Shown here: positions 1 to 9,675 of the stretch, in pieces | How positions within the stretch are numbered: the first letter of the stretch is position 1 | Layout: every line of letters begins with the position of its first letter | Assembly: GCA_030159075.1 (NCBI GenBank) | Contig: BROG01000003.1 | Coordinates: forward strand, 4,170,001-4,234,000 | DNA length: 64,000 nt | Direction: 5' to 3' | Source of the DNA: Atrina japonica | Lineage: Eukaryota > Mollusca > Bivalvia > Pterioida > Pinnidae | Position numbers and translations under genes: made by a program | Notes under the pieces: generated by a model | The model's input: the letters and a program-made list of their open reading frames with translations, nothing else | The model's database searches: none | What the model was told of the DNA's origin: nothing

Positions 1-290
1 TTTATTTTCCTCCGAGAATTTTTCATTTATGTGGAGATTTTACCAGCTTTAGGTGTTATGCCCATCATGACACAGGACCTTAGTTTTAAATCTCATCTTA
101 AAGACCCGTAACATTCACTTGATATGCTTTGTTTAATAAGTAATAGTCACCACAAGTCTTTGTTATGACCAGGTATCACACCTTTGACCTTCCACTTGCT
201 ATCAAACACTACCACAATTGGTCAGCTGGACAGTAAATGGTGGGGATTGATTTTGCTGTCCTGGTGGGTTTATTTTGACAATAGGATATT
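1..290 (-). mobile_element. Degenerate SINE-like repeat (family 1)
   Basis: This stretch resembles the better preserved copy at 8770-9122: a segment about a cytosolic-looking 'tggagat..accagcttt' motif, then 'acacaggacctt', 'tctcatc', 'aaagacccgtaac' in the same order. The tRNA-like head at its right end (around 180-230) is decayed. It lies downstream of the INIP gene. The rest of 290-1376 shows no coding exon; it holds A-rich and AT-rich sequence only. Confidence 0.55.
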
Positions 291-1376
291 TGATAATAGC
301 ACTCTTAATTTTGCATGATTTCTGATCAAACAGGTTTACTACAACAAAATTGTACGATGGCATTGTTCTTACAAGATCAATGCCATGAAAGTTACCTGTC
401 TTAAAAGAAGATAATCAGAAAAATGATCTGCAACATAAATTTTCAAACAAAACCTCTTTAAAGCATGTACAGAGACTGCCTGTCTTTGAGTCTACATTTC
501 AATTTGTAACCGAGTTCCACTACACCAACTGCTGCTAGAAATTCTGGCAATACTTAAGGCTAATCCATAGTCTTTTTATGTTAAGTGTCCAATGTGTAAA
601 AAAAAAAACCCACAAAATTGGAAATCTGGGAATATAGGTTATGTTCTTTTTCATACAGTACATAGAATGAAAGTGTTTTGCTTTTGCAGTTGCTTTGATG
701 CAAACATATTGTTCAGATAAAATAAAGCTAATATAGATCTAACATCAAATATTCAAAGTACTCTAGCATACTCAGGGTACTGTAGTGTACTATAATTAGT
801 AGGAACCGTTTACTCAACTTAACTCCACACTCTGATGCCATTTACTTCTATTAAAAGATATCAATTACAAGAGCTGTTTGTAAAACATTTATGCCTCCCT
901 CCCCCATAAATGTAAACTATGAATTATTGGAAATTTTATAAGTTCAAGGGGCATAACTCTGTCAAAAATTGTTTGATGGCAACCAAATAAGAACTTGACC
1001 TAGATATTCTCATGATGTATCTTTCATTTAAATATGTGCACGCGCTGCAGAGAAAATAACAGATACTGTTGGTGTACAGACCGACCAACAGCAGGAGAGC
1101 AATATGCCCCTCTTATGAAGGGAGACATAACAATTCAAGAGTTTTGTGTTTTTCATCAGTTTGTGGTTTTTTCTCGAATAGGTAAGGTTTTTTAATTCAG
1201 GTTGGAAGCTTAACATAGAAAAAACTTACAAAGGCTTCAGGTGATCATAGGCCAATCATGCCAGAATTACTCATAAGACAGTACTCAAGCCATTTTGAAT
1301 TTTTCATTTTCCAGCTGAGTATCTGATAAACATGTTCTTAAAAAAATTACAATAGTTAAAGAATTATTTACATAAC

Positions 1377-1382
1377 TTTATT
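1377..1382 (-). promoter_or_regulatory. Likely polyadenylation signal of INIP
   Basis: The minus strand reads AATAAA here, about 190 nt after the INIP stop codon. Between the stop and this signal, 1440-1565 is a GAT/ATC-rich simple repeat that would lie in the 3' untranslated region. The signal is inferred from position only. Confidence 0.5.
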
Positions 1383-1573
1383 TTGATGAATAACACCAAA
1401 TTTACATAAATGTCAAAGATGAATGAAAAGTAATTACAAGGATGAGGAAGAGGATGAAGTCGATGATGCTGATAATGTTGATCTATATGTTTCATTTTTC
1501 ATCTGATAATGAATATGATGAATATGATGATGATGATGATGATGGTAATGAGGATGATGATGATCTATGCGTG

Positions 1574-1669
1574 TCATTTCTCATTGAAGCGAGGAAGTAC
1601 TGGTAAAATCCAGTTTCCAAAGGATGAATCTTGTGTGATATAATATCCAACTGAATTTTCATTGGCATG
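1574..1669 (-). CDS. INIP: INIP exon 5 (C-terminus and stop)
   Basis: The exon follows a TTTTCAG acceptor and encodes 31 residues plus TGA. It contains the family hallmark ITQDSSFGNWILPVLPR. The usual Leu after FGN is Trp here. Phase 0 at its start fits exon 4. A different frame on the same strand stays open over the GAT-rich 3' UTR and should be ignored. Confidence 0.92.
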   Translation of the reverse strand, partial: HANENSVGYYITQDSSFGNWILPVLPRFNEK

Positions 1670-4600
1670 CTGAAAATACAAAATAAATATGTTGTTAAGA
1701 CATAAAACAAAATACAGCAAATTTAAACAAATTTCTTATGCATGTTTCTAAGCTATTTGTGACCCAATTTGTTTATTTCTTTCTTTCATTTCTTAGCATA
1801 TCTGTGAAACATTATTGTATTTCAAATTTAAAACACATGTATATGCACATACCCAGACACATCCACACAGACACATACCCTCAGTCACATACCCATAGAC
1901 ACAGACACATCACCACTGACACATCCACATTCACATTAACACAGACACAATTACACAGACAAATACCCACAGACACATACACACACATACACATACCCAC
2001 AGATACATACACAGAAATATCCACACAGAAACATACCCACAGACACAGACACATAAACACAAACACATACACACAGACACATACACAGAGACATATACCC
2101 ACAGACACATACACACTGACACACAAACACAGACACATACACACAGATACATACACACAGACACATACACACAGACATATACCCACAGACACATACCCAA
2201 TGACACATACACATTGACACACAAACACAGACACACAAACACAGACACACAGTCATTATTTGGATTGTTACTGGGAATATGTCCAGTTGATTAACATCCA
2301 TGAAAGGTAAAGTGAAGTCAAGCCTTCAATTGACTTGCTCAACCATAGATAAGTCTTAGTTTTATTTTGTCAAGCACCATATTCTAATTTTGGAAATGAC
2401 CTCAATTGCCACTGTACACAAATTGTGTATTGGATCATCCACCATTACTGTCCATTTTTTGATACTGATTGTCCATAGAATTATGGAAGGCAGTCACATG
2501 ATTCCTTATACCCAATGAAATGGTAACATTTCAGTATGAGGCAAAACACACATGACCTGATACACATTTACAGCTAATTTAGATGGACAAAAAACTGCTT
2601 AAAATTTATGTAAGGTGACACTGGCTGGTGAAGAAGTGGCTTTTGGCTAGCACTTGACATCCAGACATTTTCAAAAAAATATTTAAAAATATATATATAT
2701 ATTCTACAACAAACAAGAGCTTGAACTGATCAAATCTAATTTACTCCTGATACAAAAGGTTGATGTGATTGAAATTACATAAAAATCATACTTGTAAGGC
2801 TGATCTTTGTTTTGGTGTCATATGCTGAGTTTCCATTACCATGGTTACCTGTAAATATAATCAGTACTACTGTGTTAAAATAATAGCCTATTTATGAAAG
2901 AAATAGGCAATAAACATGTATGTAGGTGAGACATAAACTTAGGTAAATTACCTGTATGAAATAGATTAGTGGATAGTGGAGACCACTTTTTAACAGTGGG
3001 GAGAAAACCTGAATAATGTGTATCCTCCTGAAACACACCACAGACTGATTGTAAGTAGCAAACTTTCTCATAAAAACAGCTTAGGTTCCAGCAGGGCTGA
3101 GGCCATTTGTGTGATATGTCAAAGAAACCATACTGTATGTAACATAACAAATAAATGAAATTATAATACTTTTTACCCTGTCAACCCATGAAAAACAATT
3201 GACTCCACTGTAAAACAATGACAGTGACCAGTCCAAGGTTGTCTTTAGGAGTGAATGAATTGATTTATAGCTAGAGATGAAATAGGGGATGATAATTTTT
3301 AAATAAATGTACTGCTTATTTTCTTTTTTTCAGTAGTTCCTACTTAGTTGATATTTTCTCACTTCTATAAATTTTGTAATTTTTTTTATTAATGAAAAAA
3401 AAGCAACTCTTTTTTCTAAATTATACTTCCCCTAATTCACTGCTAAAGATGTAGTAAATTAGAATTCCTGTAATTCATTGCTAAAGATGTAATAAATCAG
3501 AATTTCTGTAATTCTCTACTAAAGATGTAATAAATCAGAATTCCTGTAATTCTCTGCTACAGATGTAATAAATCAGAATTCCTGTAATTCTCTACTAAAG
3601 ATGTAATAAATCAGAATTCCTATAATTCACTGCTTAAGATGTAATAAATCAGAATTCCTGTGATTCACTGCTTAAGATGTAATAAATCAGAATTCCTGTA
3701 ATTCTCTGCTAAAGATGTAATAAATCAGAATTCCTGTAATTCTCTGCTACAGATGTAATAAATCAGAATTCCTGTAATTCACTGCTTAAAATGTAATAAA
3801 TCAGAATTCCTGTAATTCATTGCTAAAGATGTAATAAATCAGAATTCCTGTAATTCATTGCTGAAGATGTAATAAATCAGAATTCCTGTAATTCACTGCT
3901 AAAGATGTAATAAATCAGAATTCCTGTAATTCTCTACTAAAGATGTAATACATCAGAATTCCTGTAATTCATTGCTAAAGATGTAATAAATTATACATGT
4001 ACAGTGAAACGTGTACATAAAGACCTCCTATGGGGACACAAGAAAACTGGTCTTTACAGGGAGGTGGTCTTTATATAGAGGTTGATTTGTACACAAATGG
4101 TACTATTGTGGACAACGGTTTTTGTGACCAGGTGGTCTTTATGTACATATGTGGTTGCTAAAGCATGTTTTACTGTACTTCCCCTAATATACTGCTTAAG
4201 ATAGTAAATTACACTTCCCTTTAATTCACTGCTACAGATGTAATAAATTAGCATTTACTTACGTTTTGACTCACAACGGGAGATGCTGTAGTGGGAACTG
4301 TGGGTGATGTGCTGTTAAAATTAAGTTATAATGATATCAAATTGTGAAAAACTTAATGCATTTCTGTATTGTTGTTGGTAAGTACATGTACATGTAGGTA
4401 TATGCAAATTGAGATACCAAAAAACAAGAAAACTTTGATGAGCTGAAGTTCAAGGGACCATCTAGAAAAAGTCTGAAACATCAGGGTCTGGCACCATAAA
4501 CACTAAGAATTACATAAGTCTAAAAATTTTACTCAACTTAAGCTTATCCTGAAATCAGGGACCAGGGCCAGAAAACTATTCTCAGACAAATTTTTACTCA

Positions 4601-7600
4601 ACTTCAAGATTTTACTCAAATCTTGAGAATTTTCTCAACTTACTGGTAGGTAAAGTTGTGGACCATAAAGAAAACCTTCGACAAATTTCTTTCTCAAGTG
4701 ATGAAATACTTAAGTATGGCATGTTGCTGAATTAAGTAATTCTTAACAGCGAAAATGGCAGCCTCTTATGTTCGCCTCGGGATGAATAAATGCAAATGCC
4801 ATTGTCATTATTGCCCTAGATTATTTTTAGACATGGTTAATCCTTTGGCTTTCGAAAACAACGTGTTATTTCAGCGAAACAGATTTTGGAGACCAACACT
4901 TCTTTCTCTGTTGGCTTGTATTGGCCATACAAGGTTTGTTTGCATTAACAATAGGGATGTTGTAAATTTAGTCTGGTATGTGTGCCCCAGTGTATGCTCC
5001 CAGTCATTTATCTTATCTAATGAACTTATATTAATTTGCTTGTATCTTGAATATCGTTTAGTATATATATAATTCATGTTATATGTATATATTACTGACT
5101 TCCATCATTAATTGACATTTTACAAGATGTTTTTAATGTTTTTAAAATATATATATATATATTCCCCTTTTTATGCCACAAAACATGCTGCCTACTTAAT
5201 TTTTAACAAGTTTTATTCCTCTTGCTTGGTTATCAAATCATTAATCATAGATTATGGTAAGAATAATGTTCAAACATAGAAGTTAAGTGAATGGGGACAT
5301 ACATTGCCTGGAAGAGATTTACATTGCCCCTTGACAATTTTATCTCAGTTGAGAAAATTCTTAAGTCGCTTTATGATCATCTGCCAGTTTTCACTTTTTA
5401 TTCAGATGAGTAAATTCCTAACTTATGAGAATAAAATCTTTCTCAGAATTGGCAGAACAGGTCAAGTTGAGAATGTTCTTAGACTTATGTAAATTCTCAA
5501 GTTTTATGGTGCCTGGCCCCAGGGCTTTCACTCATGAATGGTAACCAAGAATCATAGATTTTTAGTTTCAAGTTTTCTAAAAGATGTATTTGACAGCTTT
5601 GAAACCATATAAGACATACATGTATATGCCATACAGTATTGATATCTATTAATTAGTGCTGTAATGAACTTAACTTATGTGAAATTAAAACAGCGAGTGT
5701 TAACACAAAAAGGAGAATAATTATCATTCATTGGGCGCTTTCATTGACATGTAAATTTTGACTTTGAATCATTTGCAGGAATTTTCACTTTTTCTATATA
5801 AATGGGCCCAAAAATGTATTTGAAACACTGAGAAATTCAACTCATGAATTATCAATTGTTTATAAGTAGCGTTAAATAACATAATTATTCGGGACTTTGT
5901 CAATGGTTCAAAATATCGAGGTGTAAAACAGCATTCAAACAAATAAACAAATCTATTACATCTGTACCTAACACTAATTGAAGATGCTGTTCCTCCACTG
6001 CTGTGTCCATCTCGAAGTCTTCTCTTTTGTTCTTCTAACTGCTCTAAAATTTTTCTGTTTCTTGTTTCTATTATGAAGAAAAAAAAGAAGTGATTTATTT
6101 AGAATATGGCACAGTTTATGTACTCTTAAAAGTTGAATATATGTAAATTGGTATTTTCAAATTGACTTACACAATCATCTTGCTCAATTGCCACATTTTT
6201 AAGTAATTAATATTTTTTTGCGAACAATAAAGATATACAGTAACACTTTTAATGATCTCTATGTACCAGTATATACAATGTATACATATACAACATCAAG
6301 CAAAATAGCATCCAACATCAATATCAAATGGGCCAAATAATACCTTTATCCTCATGCCCATTGCTTCAACAAAATGTCAAAATGCACCACTCCCCCCGTT
6401 TTTTTTATTTTTGCAGTCTTACAACATCCTTAATATCAGATTTCAGCAAAATTCTTTCTTGTATAATGTAAGCATCCCTTCTCCTTATTACAGGTAAAAA
6501 TAAATAAAATGAATGCATCATAGTGAATCAAGGAGAGGTAATTCAAAGAAAAGAAGTCTGAAAAGATGTCAAAAACATGTAAAAGATATATTCTCTGACT
6601 TCTACAAAATTATAAACTTGAATTGTACATCCATTTCAATTCATGCAGCATTTCTGGAGAAGATTTTCAAAGGGATGCCCTTTGGACATATTTCACCCCA
6701 CCCTGGATCCATCCTTGTGCTGATCTGACTGAAAAGAGGACCCATAGTACTTGCTTCCTGTAAAGTTTTATCAAAATCCCTTTGGTGGTTTCGGTTGGAC
6801 CTGGATTGATTACTATAGCTCACTGAAGACTCAAGTGACCTAAAAAGATCAACAAAAGCCATCCAGGACACAAAACATAAACTTGCAGTTATATTTATAT
6901 GTTGGATTAGGACATTTGATTTTGAATTTACAATGTAAAGATATAATGGTATTTGATTCAACATCATTTTATTTACATGTTATTTGCACAAACCCATCAC
7001 TTGTTGTTGATCTGATGAGCAAAATAAAATAATGCAAAGGGAGGTAATTCAGGCCTACTCATAATAACATTCATACATCATATATAATATGCCTACTTTT
7101 TACAAGGTGACATCAGTCACTTCTTTTCATTAAAGTCAAACTCAAAATGGGTGCTCACCGAATACAAACAATGTACATGTACATGTACACATTAATTTAT
7201 AACTGCAATTTTCAATTAATCAATATTCTTAAATACAGTGAATACATTGAACAAAAAACTATCCATCATCTGAGCATGAAAGTGAATTACAATCCAATGA
7301 GAACTGATACAAGATTTACCCCTATTAAACTGCAAAATCAGGTTGAAAACTGGTGATCCTTGACTTGTTTACTTGATTTCTTACTTTTGAAAGATAGAGC
7401 TCACTGGAGAATGTAACATTTTCTCTCAAAAATAGATCTTTGCAAAATAAAATGGACAATAAGTTTATCAATTATGTTTTATAAATAATTGTAAACAAAA
7501 AAGATTAAATCGATGACAATGAAGGTATTCCCATGATACCAATTAATGTTGCACACATGCACATGTGAAAATATAAATGTCAATCTTGAAGAATTCCCAC

Positions 7601-9354
7601 TATTTTGTCCAAACGATTACAGCTAATTTAGTACACAAGTATAAGTAAACTGCTACTGAAAATATAATTACAACGTGGAATTTAAATGATAATAAGGACT
7701 ATCATTATTAATAATAATAGTTAAATCATGGGAAATTACAAGTGTATTGATGAAAAATTTTCCACAGATAGTATTTATAGGTCTACATAAGTGAAAAACT
7801 CTGACTGTTTTAAGTGTTTTATACTCATACATGTAGGTGCTATGTTGTTGTATACATGTACATGAGGACATGTGGTGCAGAGGATGTCGACCCAGATAGC
7901 TCAGTTGGTAGGAGCATCAAGCTGGTGTTCAGAAGGTCTTGGGTTCAATTTCCAGTTTGGCTGCACATATTTTGTCATCTTGTTACAGTATTTTGATAAG
8001 TAGGCCTATATTTTGTACTGTAAGAGCTAGGCAAACATTCTGCCACAATTAAAGGTTATTTTTTGGGGGGGTAAAATCCCCCTAAAACAAGTACTTGTAA
8101 TTTCTGCCTATGTCAGAGCCAAAGCCAGAGGATGAGAGACTATTTTGTTTGTTTGTTTGATTTTTTCCTTGAAAATGCCCCATTTCAAAGAAGGTTCAGC
8201 CATTTTTCCTGCCATTTTCTTTCATCTGATATGTTAAATTATCAGAGCAACACCAAACCCAATTGATGAAAGATAGATTATCTCTAAATATGCTTTGAAA
8301 TTTTTAAAATGATGTCAGTAAAATGAACAAAAACAAAAATGAATTCACAATAAATTCATTGATTCCATTGAAAATGCTTGACAGCAAATAATATTCTGTG
8401 ATCTCCCCTTCAATAGAATGCAAGTAATACATGTAAAAAAAACATTTTTTTCTAAAAAAAAAAACAAAAAACAAAACAAAGATTCATCTATATAATAGGT
8501 TAATAATACAATAAAATTCACAATAATTGAGATCCATAAATTACATATTGATTGAAAACAACTAATTGACATATTTAAACATTTATATTTATACAAAGTA
8601 ATAAATTGAAAAAAAACAATACTTTATAACAAATATAACAAATAGTGTCTATACACTTAGTGAGAAAAGAACCTTTGAACACTGGTCACGCAGTCTGGGT
8701 AAACACTGGGAATTTTTGTTGCGAGTTGTCTCTCCCATGAAAATTTTCAAATGTTGGCAAGTATGCTATTATGTTTGTTTGTTTGATTGATTTTTTTCTC
8801 CCTTACTGTTACATCCCACACAAAATTTTCACTTATATGGAGATATCACCAGCTTTCAGGTGAAGTACAATGAATACAAATGGACCGAAGCAAATGCAGT
8901 GAGGGTTCTTTTATGCGCCATACCTTCTGCGACACAGTGACAGGACCTTGGTTTTAATTAAAGTCTCATCCAAAAGACCCGTAACTTGCATTACATATAC
9001 TACAGACTACAGTGTTTGGCGAAATAACAGTCTTTACCATTTGTATTGCCATTGGTATGAATCGAACCCTAGACCTTCCGCTTGCGAATGAACGCTTGGC
9101 CACTAGACCACCGCAGGCGTCAGGACGAGGGTCTTCATTTAGCCTACTTTAGGGGACCCGAAAGGCGACTTTTTTTCAATAACATACACAGTATAATTGT
9201 AAATGTAACACACAAATTGTTGACAAAAAATTGTTTGCACACAAACACTGATTAAAATGCTTTGAACACATACACCGGTTAAAATGTTTTGTATACAAAC
9301 GCCTATTAATGTTTTGCACACACCTTGTCCAGAGCCAGGCGTTTGGAAAGCCAT
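1574..9354 (-). CDS. INIP: INIP / SOSS complex subunit C, spliced from 5 exons, complete
   Basis: Five exons (9324-9354, 5968-6067, 4263-4311, 2792-2848, 1574-1669) join in frame into a 110-residue protein; human INIP is about 104. INIP is the small subunit of the SOSS single-stranded-DNA-binding complex, which works in the nucleus with SSB1/SSB2 and INTS3 in double-strand-break repair. The match is in the N-terminal NRKILEQLEEQKRRL segment and, most clearly, in the C-terminal run from MTPKQRSALQ to GYYITQDSSFGNWILPVLPR, which resembles the conserved tail of the human protein. The middle (Ser/Thr/Pro-rich, residues about 35-60) is variable in the family. All splice phases agree (1, 2, 0, 0). 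The gene is head to head with the sorting nexin gene on the plus strand. Introns carry SINEs, a 38-bp array and a 1-kb inverted-repeat element. Identity is from remembered sequence, not a search. Confidence 0.9.
1836..2252. repeat. CA-rich cryptic microsatellite in INIP intron 4
   Basis: About 400 bp of imperfect ACACAGACACATAC-type units fill much of the intron between exons 4 and 5 (1670-2791). All three minus-strand frames and one plus-strand frame stay open because stops are rare in the motif, so the ORFs of 105-159 codons here are not genes. The remaining intron sequence (2253-2791) shows nothing I recognise except a short TA run near 2690. Confidence 0.9.
2792..2848 (-). CDS. INIP: INIP exon 4
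   Basis: A 57-bp, phase 0-0 exon between a TTTACAG acceptor and a GTATGA donor. It encodes 19 residues, VTMVMETQHMTPKQRSALQ, which align with the QQQKAALQ-type helix before the conserved C-terminus of INIP. Confidence 0.88.
2925..3130 (-). mobile_element. SINE-like repeat (family 2) in INIP intron 3
   Basis: The text 'agtggagaccact', 'ctgattgtaagtagcaaactttctcat', 'cagcttaggttccagcagggct' recurs in the same order at 13660-13895 and 18300-18565. The tRNA-like head is weak in this copy. The ORF of 91 codons here is part of the repeat. Confidence 0.6.
3176..3262. mobile_element. ~88-bp palindromic element (family S), diverged copy
   Basis: This is a diverged copy of a short inverted-repeat element whose ends are ACTCATTCACCCCT and its complement and whose middle reads 'aagacacatttagactggtctaa'. 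Better copies are at 9885-9975 and 40849-40939. Confidence 0.6.
3421..3995. repeat. 38-bp minisatellite, ~15 copies
   Basis: The core GATGTAATAAATCAGAATTC recurs every 38 bp (for example at 3486, 3524 and 3562), with small substitutions between copies. The array ends where a small transposon (4010-4177) begins, and further decayed unit sequence follows that element at about 4178-4250, right up to the donor of INIP exon 3. The transposon therefore appears to have inserted into the array. Confidence 0.92.
4010..4177. mobile_element. TACAGT-ended MITE, family X2
   Basis: The element starts TACAGTGAAACGTG and ends CATGTTTTACTGTA, an imperfect terminal inverted repeat. The inside is made of AAAGACC / GGTCTTT motifs that can fold back. 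Related copies are at 44780-44964, 46197-46375 and 60198-60366. Confidence 0.75.
4263..4311 (-). CDS. INIP: INIP exon 3
   Basis: A 49-bp exon between a TTTTAACAG acceptor and a GTAAGT donor. One base completes the serine codon begun in exon 2, then come TSPTVPTTASPVVSQN. Such a Ser/Thr/Pro-rich segment is expected in the variable middle of INIP. Both phases (2 in, 0 out) fit the neighbours. Confidence 0.83.
4485..5520. mobile_element. ~1.04-kb terminal-inverted-repeat transposon, possibly Harbinger-like
   Basis: The left end (ggtctggcaccataaa, then 'aagaattacataagtcta') is the inverted copy of the right end ('tagacttatgtaaattct', then ttttatggtgcctggcccc). It lies in INIP intron 2 (4312-5967). 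Inside, 4755-5072 is a plus-strand ORF of 105 codons that begins MAASYVRL and contains a VNPLAFENN stretch; this spacing recalls the N-terminus of PIF/Harbinger transposases, but no catalytic DDE part is present. It is therefore non-autonomous. The assignment to Harbinger is tentative. Confidence 0.7.
5521..5945 (-). mobile_element. Decayed relative of the long inverted-repeat element at 45128-45609
   Basis: Read on the minus strand, several blocks match the element at 45128-45609 (for example 'gcgttaaataac' / 'ttatttaacgc', 'gaaaccatataagacata', 'tgggcccaaaa'). The ends are eroded. No coding content is seen. Confidence 0.5.
5968..6067 (-). CDS. INIP: INIP exon 2
   Basis: A 100-bp exon, preceded by a strong pyrimidine tract and ATAATAG, ending AG|GTACAG. 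It encodes TRNRKILEQLEEQKRRLRDG and then a Gly/Ser-rich stretch ending SISV. This corresponds to the N-terminal helix of INIP (NRVAILAELDKEKRKLL in human, from memory). It enters in phase 1 and leaves in phase 2. Confidence 0.9.
7891..7964 (+). mobile_element. tRNA-like SINE head (tRNA pseudogene)
   Basis: The sequence has an A-box-like TAGCTCAGTTGGTAGGAGC and a B-box-like GGGTTCAATTTCC, about 45 bp apart, as in a tRNA. The acceptor arms do not pair cleanly and an extra base sits in the D arm, so it is not a functional tRNA. It is probably a short tRNA-derived SINE. Confidence 0.65.
8770..9122 (-). mobile_element. tRNA-derived SINE (family 1), nearly full length
   Basis: On the minus strand the element begins near 9122 with an A-box-like GTGGTCTAGTGGC and a B box GGGTTCGATTC, the RNA polymerase III promoter of tRNA-derived SINEs. 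A central domain follows (read on plus: 'cttttatgcgcc', 'cgacacagtgacaggacctt', 'tctcatcc', 'aaagacccgtaac'). Other copies are at 1-290 and 49126-49330. It ends in a T/G-rich tail. Confidence 0.8.
9324..9354 (-). CDS. INIP: INIP exon 1 (start codon)
   Basis: ATGGCTTTCC opens the protein (MAFQTPGSGQ), then one base of the next codon precedes a GTGTGT donor. The context A at -3 and G at +4 is good for initiation. An in-frame ATG lies upstream at 9417 and would add 21 residues, but human INIP starts with a similar short MAANSSGQGFQ segment, so the inner ATG is preferred. Confidence 0.85.
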
Positions 9355-9555
9355 CTTACTCTTAGTGAAAAACTTCTGGCAGTTTTCGAAAAATCCTCTA
9401 TACTCAGCTGGGAACATTAATGGCCCCTTATATCATTCACGAGACTTACTTTCTTAAACGCCAGTTCATTGGTCAATTAAAATCCCTCAGCGAATGAAAT
9501 CACGTGTTAGATATCTGTATCTTTTAATGATACAAGCGATGTTCAATTTATGAAA
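9355..9555. promoter_or_regulatory. Short bidirectional promoter between INIP and SNX30
   Basis: Only about 200 bp separate the two start codons, which point away from each other. Within it are an inverted CCAAT box (ATTGG, 9468-9472) and an E-box CACGTG (9501-9506). No TATA box is placed convincingly for either gene. A CCAAT box and E-box without TATA are typical of divergent housekeeping promoters. Transcription start sites cannot be located from sequence. Confidence 0.6.
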
Positions 9556-9675
9556 ATGGCTGATTCGGAGGGGAGGAATGAGCAGAAGGATGAAAACACT
9601 TCTTCGGTTCAATCGGATGAATATAGAACATTCAAAGATCCATTGATCAGTGGTTTAGATCCAAGTGATGGCGAG
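9556..9675 (+). CDS. SNX30: SNX30 exon 1 (start codon)
   Basis: The exon encodes [17 protein letters not shown] and on to DPSDGE, an acidic, Ser-rich, disordered N-terminus. An ATG two codons earlier (9550) has a poor context (T at -3), while the ATG at 9556 has A at -3 and G at +4. The donor is GAG|GTCATT, a weak GT site, but the phase (0) matches exon 2. Family N-termini are variable, so this exon rests mainly on phase, position and the head-to-head promoter. Confidence 0.7.

Larger units (their letters stand above)
6068..9323 (-). other. INIP intron 1
   Basis: This 3.26-kb intron has no recognisable exon. It holds AT-rich unique-looking sequence, a tRNA-like SINE head at 7891-7964, a poly-A/T region at 8420-8480 and a SINE at 8770-9122. 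ORFs of 60-108 codons here show no family signature and no codon pattern unlike the flanking noncoding DNA. Confidence 0.7.

Noticed and set aside
1738..2301. Long low-complexity ORFs rich in T/H or V/C/M on both strands
   Set aside because: They come from the CA-rich microsatellite. The same holds for 28643-28962.
3421..3995. Possible CRISPR-like array (regular repeats)
   Set aside because: Units are contiguous without unique spacers and the genome is eukaryotic; it is a minisatellite. The same applies to 15080-16067.
7891..7964. Possible functional tRNA gene
   Set aside because: Box A and B are present but the acceptor stem does not pair and the D arm has an extra base, so it is a SINE head or pseudogene.
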